The notes beneath the pieces are model-generated. The model saw only the letters and a program-made list of their open reading frames with translations. It had not been told where the DNA came from and did no database searches. 8,991 nt of DNA from UMGS172 sp045637775 (GTDB taxonomy: Bacteria > Bacillota > Clostridia > Oscillospirales > Acutalibacteraceae). Positions 7,139-8,991 of this stretch are shown in pieces (within the stretch, counting starts at the first letter, position 1; the number at the start of each line of letters is the position of its first letter). A program made the position numbers and the translations under genes. The DNA lies in the NCBI GenBank assembly GCA_045637775.1, contig JAZUAC010000035.1:1-8991 (forward strand), written 5' to 3'.

Positions 7139-7252
7139 GTATATATAGTGATTGTGGAAAAGTGCCCTTTCCTTTGTATCTACTTAGTATGATCTCACTC
7201 GTAAGAGTGTTATTATAAAATGTTTATCAATAATTGATTAGGAGGATTATTT
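7139..7252 (+). other. Long 5' leader with two small hairpins
   Basis: The gene-free stretch 6901-7252 holds the operon terminator (7000-7030), the promoter at 7104-7132 and this leader. I see nothing convincing in 6901-6999. Within the leader, GGAAA (7156-7160) pairs with TTTCC (7168-7172). CACTC (7196-7200) pairs with GAGTG (7205-7209) around a GTAA loop of the stable GNRA type. GGAGG at 7241-7245 is a strong ribosome binding site 7 bases before the ATG. I recognise no known riboswitch class. The hairpins may only stabilise the mRNA. Confidence 0.4.
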
Positions 7253-8991
7253 ATGACCAAAACAAGCAAGCGATTGATTTCTTGGTTATTGGCGACCATG
7301 ATGATCTTTACACTTGTTCCGTTTCATGCAGTAGCAGTTGAAGACGGTGCAATCGCAACAGACCATGATCACGAAAACATGGATGCCGATTCGTTCGAAG
7401 AAACCGCACTTCTCAAAGAAGTCAAAGCAGACATTGATGCTATCCTTGACAAATATCTCGGAGCGAGAAAAATGTCTTTCGAGGATGTTGAGGAAATCGT
7501 TTGGAACATGAGTGAAGAAGATATGCTCAACTCATGGGATGACTGTGAGACACTTCGTATCAAAACAGAACCTATGACCGTTGAAGAGGTCTACTTTGCA
7601 AAGCTCTATGAAAGCACAGAAACCTTTGGATATTTATACGAGACATTGTGTGATATATTCAATGGTGATTGGGCATTCTTTGCTGCTTCGGGCACACACA
7701 CACCTGTGGACGGTGTTACCGTTGGCGTCAGCGGTGCAACCGATAACAGTATGTCAAGTGGCGCTGTCACCGTAACAGCAAAAGGCTCCGGTGGTGTTTT
7801 TGGTATAGGTGCTTCTGCCAAGACGGCTACCATTACCATATATAATGACTCCGAAGCAACCGCTACTCTTTCATTTGATTGGACAGCTTCGTCGGTTAAC
7901 GAGCTGAAAATTGACGGAACCAAGTATACAGGTACTTCCGGCAGCTTTAGTAAAGTGTTGGATTCCGGTGAAAGCTTTGTTGTTACTATTACCACCGCCA
8001 AGAACAGCACTACCAACAAATTGGTGATGAGTAACTTTGCACTTACGCAGTTAAAGAACGAATCAAGTGTTATATTTGATTTTGACAGCACTCTCGGTAG
8101 TGTTACAGTAGGTGGTAACGCTGTTAACAGCGGCGATGCCGTAACTATTTCTAAAGACGGTACAACCGTTGTTGCTACTCCCGCAAGCGGTGTAACCTTC
8201 CTCGGTTGGATCGATATTGCTGACCACACCATTATTTCCACTACCGCAAGCTTCACCCTGCAGCCTGCTGATGATATGACGGTTAAACCTGTATTTGCCT
8301 CAACCTCTCCTTGGTTCTTGGTAAACTCTAATAGCCTTTACGAAGGCTTGAATGAAGCAATGACCGCTGTCGGCAGTGTTGCTAACAAGACTGTTGTCTT
8401 GGCAAACAATGCTACATTGCCTGCCGGAAATTACACCATTCCTGCAGGTGTCATATTGCTCATTCCTTACAATGCAGCTAACACACTTTATACTACTACA
8501 CCCGGTACAACCGAAGATACCTACAAGAAGCCTACTACATATCGCACCCTGACCATGGCTTCAGGTGCTAATATCACCGTAAACGGTGCTATCAGCTTGT
8601 CTGCTGTACAGTGTTCAGGCGGTGGCATATCAGCTCCGCATAGTTCAACAAGCATGATTAAAATGCAGGAGAACAGTAACATCACTGTAAACAGCGGTGC
8701 TAACCTTTATGCTTGGGGCTTTATCATCGGCTCAGGCTCGGTCACCATCAAAAACGGTGGTACTGCTTATGAGTGCTTCCAGGTAACCGGTTGGCGTGGC
8801 GGTACAAACTCTGCCGAAATGGTAGACAATGCCCAGCAGGTATTCCCCATGAACCAGTATTATATCCAGAACATTGAGGTTCCCATGACCCTCGAGGCAG
8901 GTGCTATTGAAAACGGCTATATGTCGGTAAAAATCACACTTGTCGGTGTTCAGGGCTCTGCCGTTCCGTTTATTGGACCCAACGGTATGTT
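7253..8991 (+). CDS. Large secreted surface protein, beta-rich, N-terminal part (3' truncated by window edge)
   Basis: An open frame with no stop runs from ATG 7253 (GGAGG 7 bases upstream) to the window edge, giving 579 residues. Residues 1-28 are a Sec signal peptide: basic start, hydrophobic stretch WLLATMMIFTLVPF, likely cleavage after AVA. Residues 30-140 are acidic and helix-prone, with Cys at 98 and 133, and are unlike any family I know. From 150 on the protein is rich in Thr, Ser, Gly, Val and Asn and looks all-beta. A sandwich-like segment is at about 155-267. Residues 272-349 match the pattern of bacterial InlB-B/Flg_new-type repeats (TPASGVTFLGW, then SFTLQPADDMTVKPVF). Residues 375-510 have the short Gly/Asn turns of a beta-helix. 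It is probably an adhesin or other surface-anchored protein. The anchor, if any, lies beyond the window. Its own promoter and the upstream terminator make it a separate transcription unit. Confidence 0.85.
   Translation, partial: MTKTSKRLISWLLATMMIFTLVPFHAVAVEDGAIATDHDHENMDADSFEETALLKEVKADIDAILDKYLGARKMSFEDVEEIVWNMSEEDMLNSWDDCETLRIKTEPMTVEEVYFAKLYESTETFGYLYETLCDIFNGDWAFFAASGTHTPVDGVTVGVSGATDNSMSSGAVTVTAKGSGGVFGIGASAKTATITIYNDSEATATLSFDWTASSVNELKIDGTKYTGTSGSFSKVLDSGESFVVTITTAKNSTTNKLVMSNFALTQLKNESSVIFDFDSTLGSVTVGGNAVNSGDAVTISKDGTTVVATPASGVTFLGWIDIADHTIISTTASFTLQPADDMTVKPVFASTSPWFLVNSNSLYEGLNEAMTAVGSVANKTVVLANNATLPAGNYTIPAGVILLIPYNAANTLYTTTPGTTEDTYKKPTTYRTLTMASGANITVNGAISLSAVQCSGGGISAPHSSTSMIKMQENSNITVNSGANLYAWGFIIGSGSVTIKNGGTAYECFQVTGWRGGTNSAEMVDNAQQVFPMNQYYIQNIEVPMTLEAGAIENGYMSVKITLVGVQGSAVPFIGPNGM

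Noticed and set aside
7606..8256. Minus-strand open frame of 216 codons
   Set aside because: It is the antisense of the secreted-protein gene, has no ribosome binding site, and its Val/Ala/Pro/Thr-rich content mirrors the Thr/Gly/Asn codons of the opposite strand.

Overview
The window looks like a chromosomal segment from a low-to-moderate GC Gram-positive bacterium (Bacillota). A gut-type clostridium of the Oscillospirales/Ruminococcaceae kind is my best guess. The reasons are the greA-lysS gene pair, strong purine-rich ribosome binding sites before every complete gene, near-consensus sigma-A promoters, a YfhO-type glycosylation set of the kind found in Gram-positive envelopes, and a large Thr/Ser/Gly-rich secreted protein. 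The placement rests on gene content and style, not on any alignment.

Layout from left to right. Positions 1-234 are the 3' end of an unrecognised plus-strand gene. It converges on a minus-strand housekeeping operon, greA (2412-1939) then lysS (1905-415). A strong hairpin at 294-324, with U-rich flanks on both sides, can terminate both. The greA-lysS operon has a textbook promoter, TTGACA-17-TATAAT, at 2511-2483. Between lysS and the terminator lies a small structured 3' UTR with a tandem direct repeat and a palindrome.

Positions 2631-6900 hold what appears to be a complete three-component membrane glycosylation system. A GT-C fold YfhO-family glycosyltransferase (minus strand) is divergent from a two-gene plus-strand operon. 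That operon encodes a GT2 polyprenyl-phosphate sugar synthase (CsbB/GtrB/DPM1 type) and a GtrA/GtcA-family small membrane protein. In the accepted model, the GT2 enzyme loads a sugar onto undecaprenyl phosphate in the cytoplasm, the GtrA protein helps move the lipid-sugar across the membrane, and the YfhO protein transfers the sugar to an acceptor outside, such as a teichoic acid or another surface polymer. The divergent genes share a promoter region of about 150 bp with two good back-to-back promoters and an AT-rich inverted repeat between them, so they are probably co-regulated. A strong terminator at 7000-7030 closes the plus-strand operon.

From 7253 to the right edge runs the 5' part of a large secreted protein (at least 579 residues, open at the end). 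It has a clear signal peptide, an acidic helical N-terminal region and then beta-rich repeats, including a bacterial InlB-B/Flg_new-like segment. It has its own promoter and a leader of about 110 nt with small hairpins. The protein is probably a surface adhesin or matrix component. Whether the neighbouring glycosylation system acts on it is an open question. I see no RNA genes, CRISPR arrays, transposases or prophage genes.
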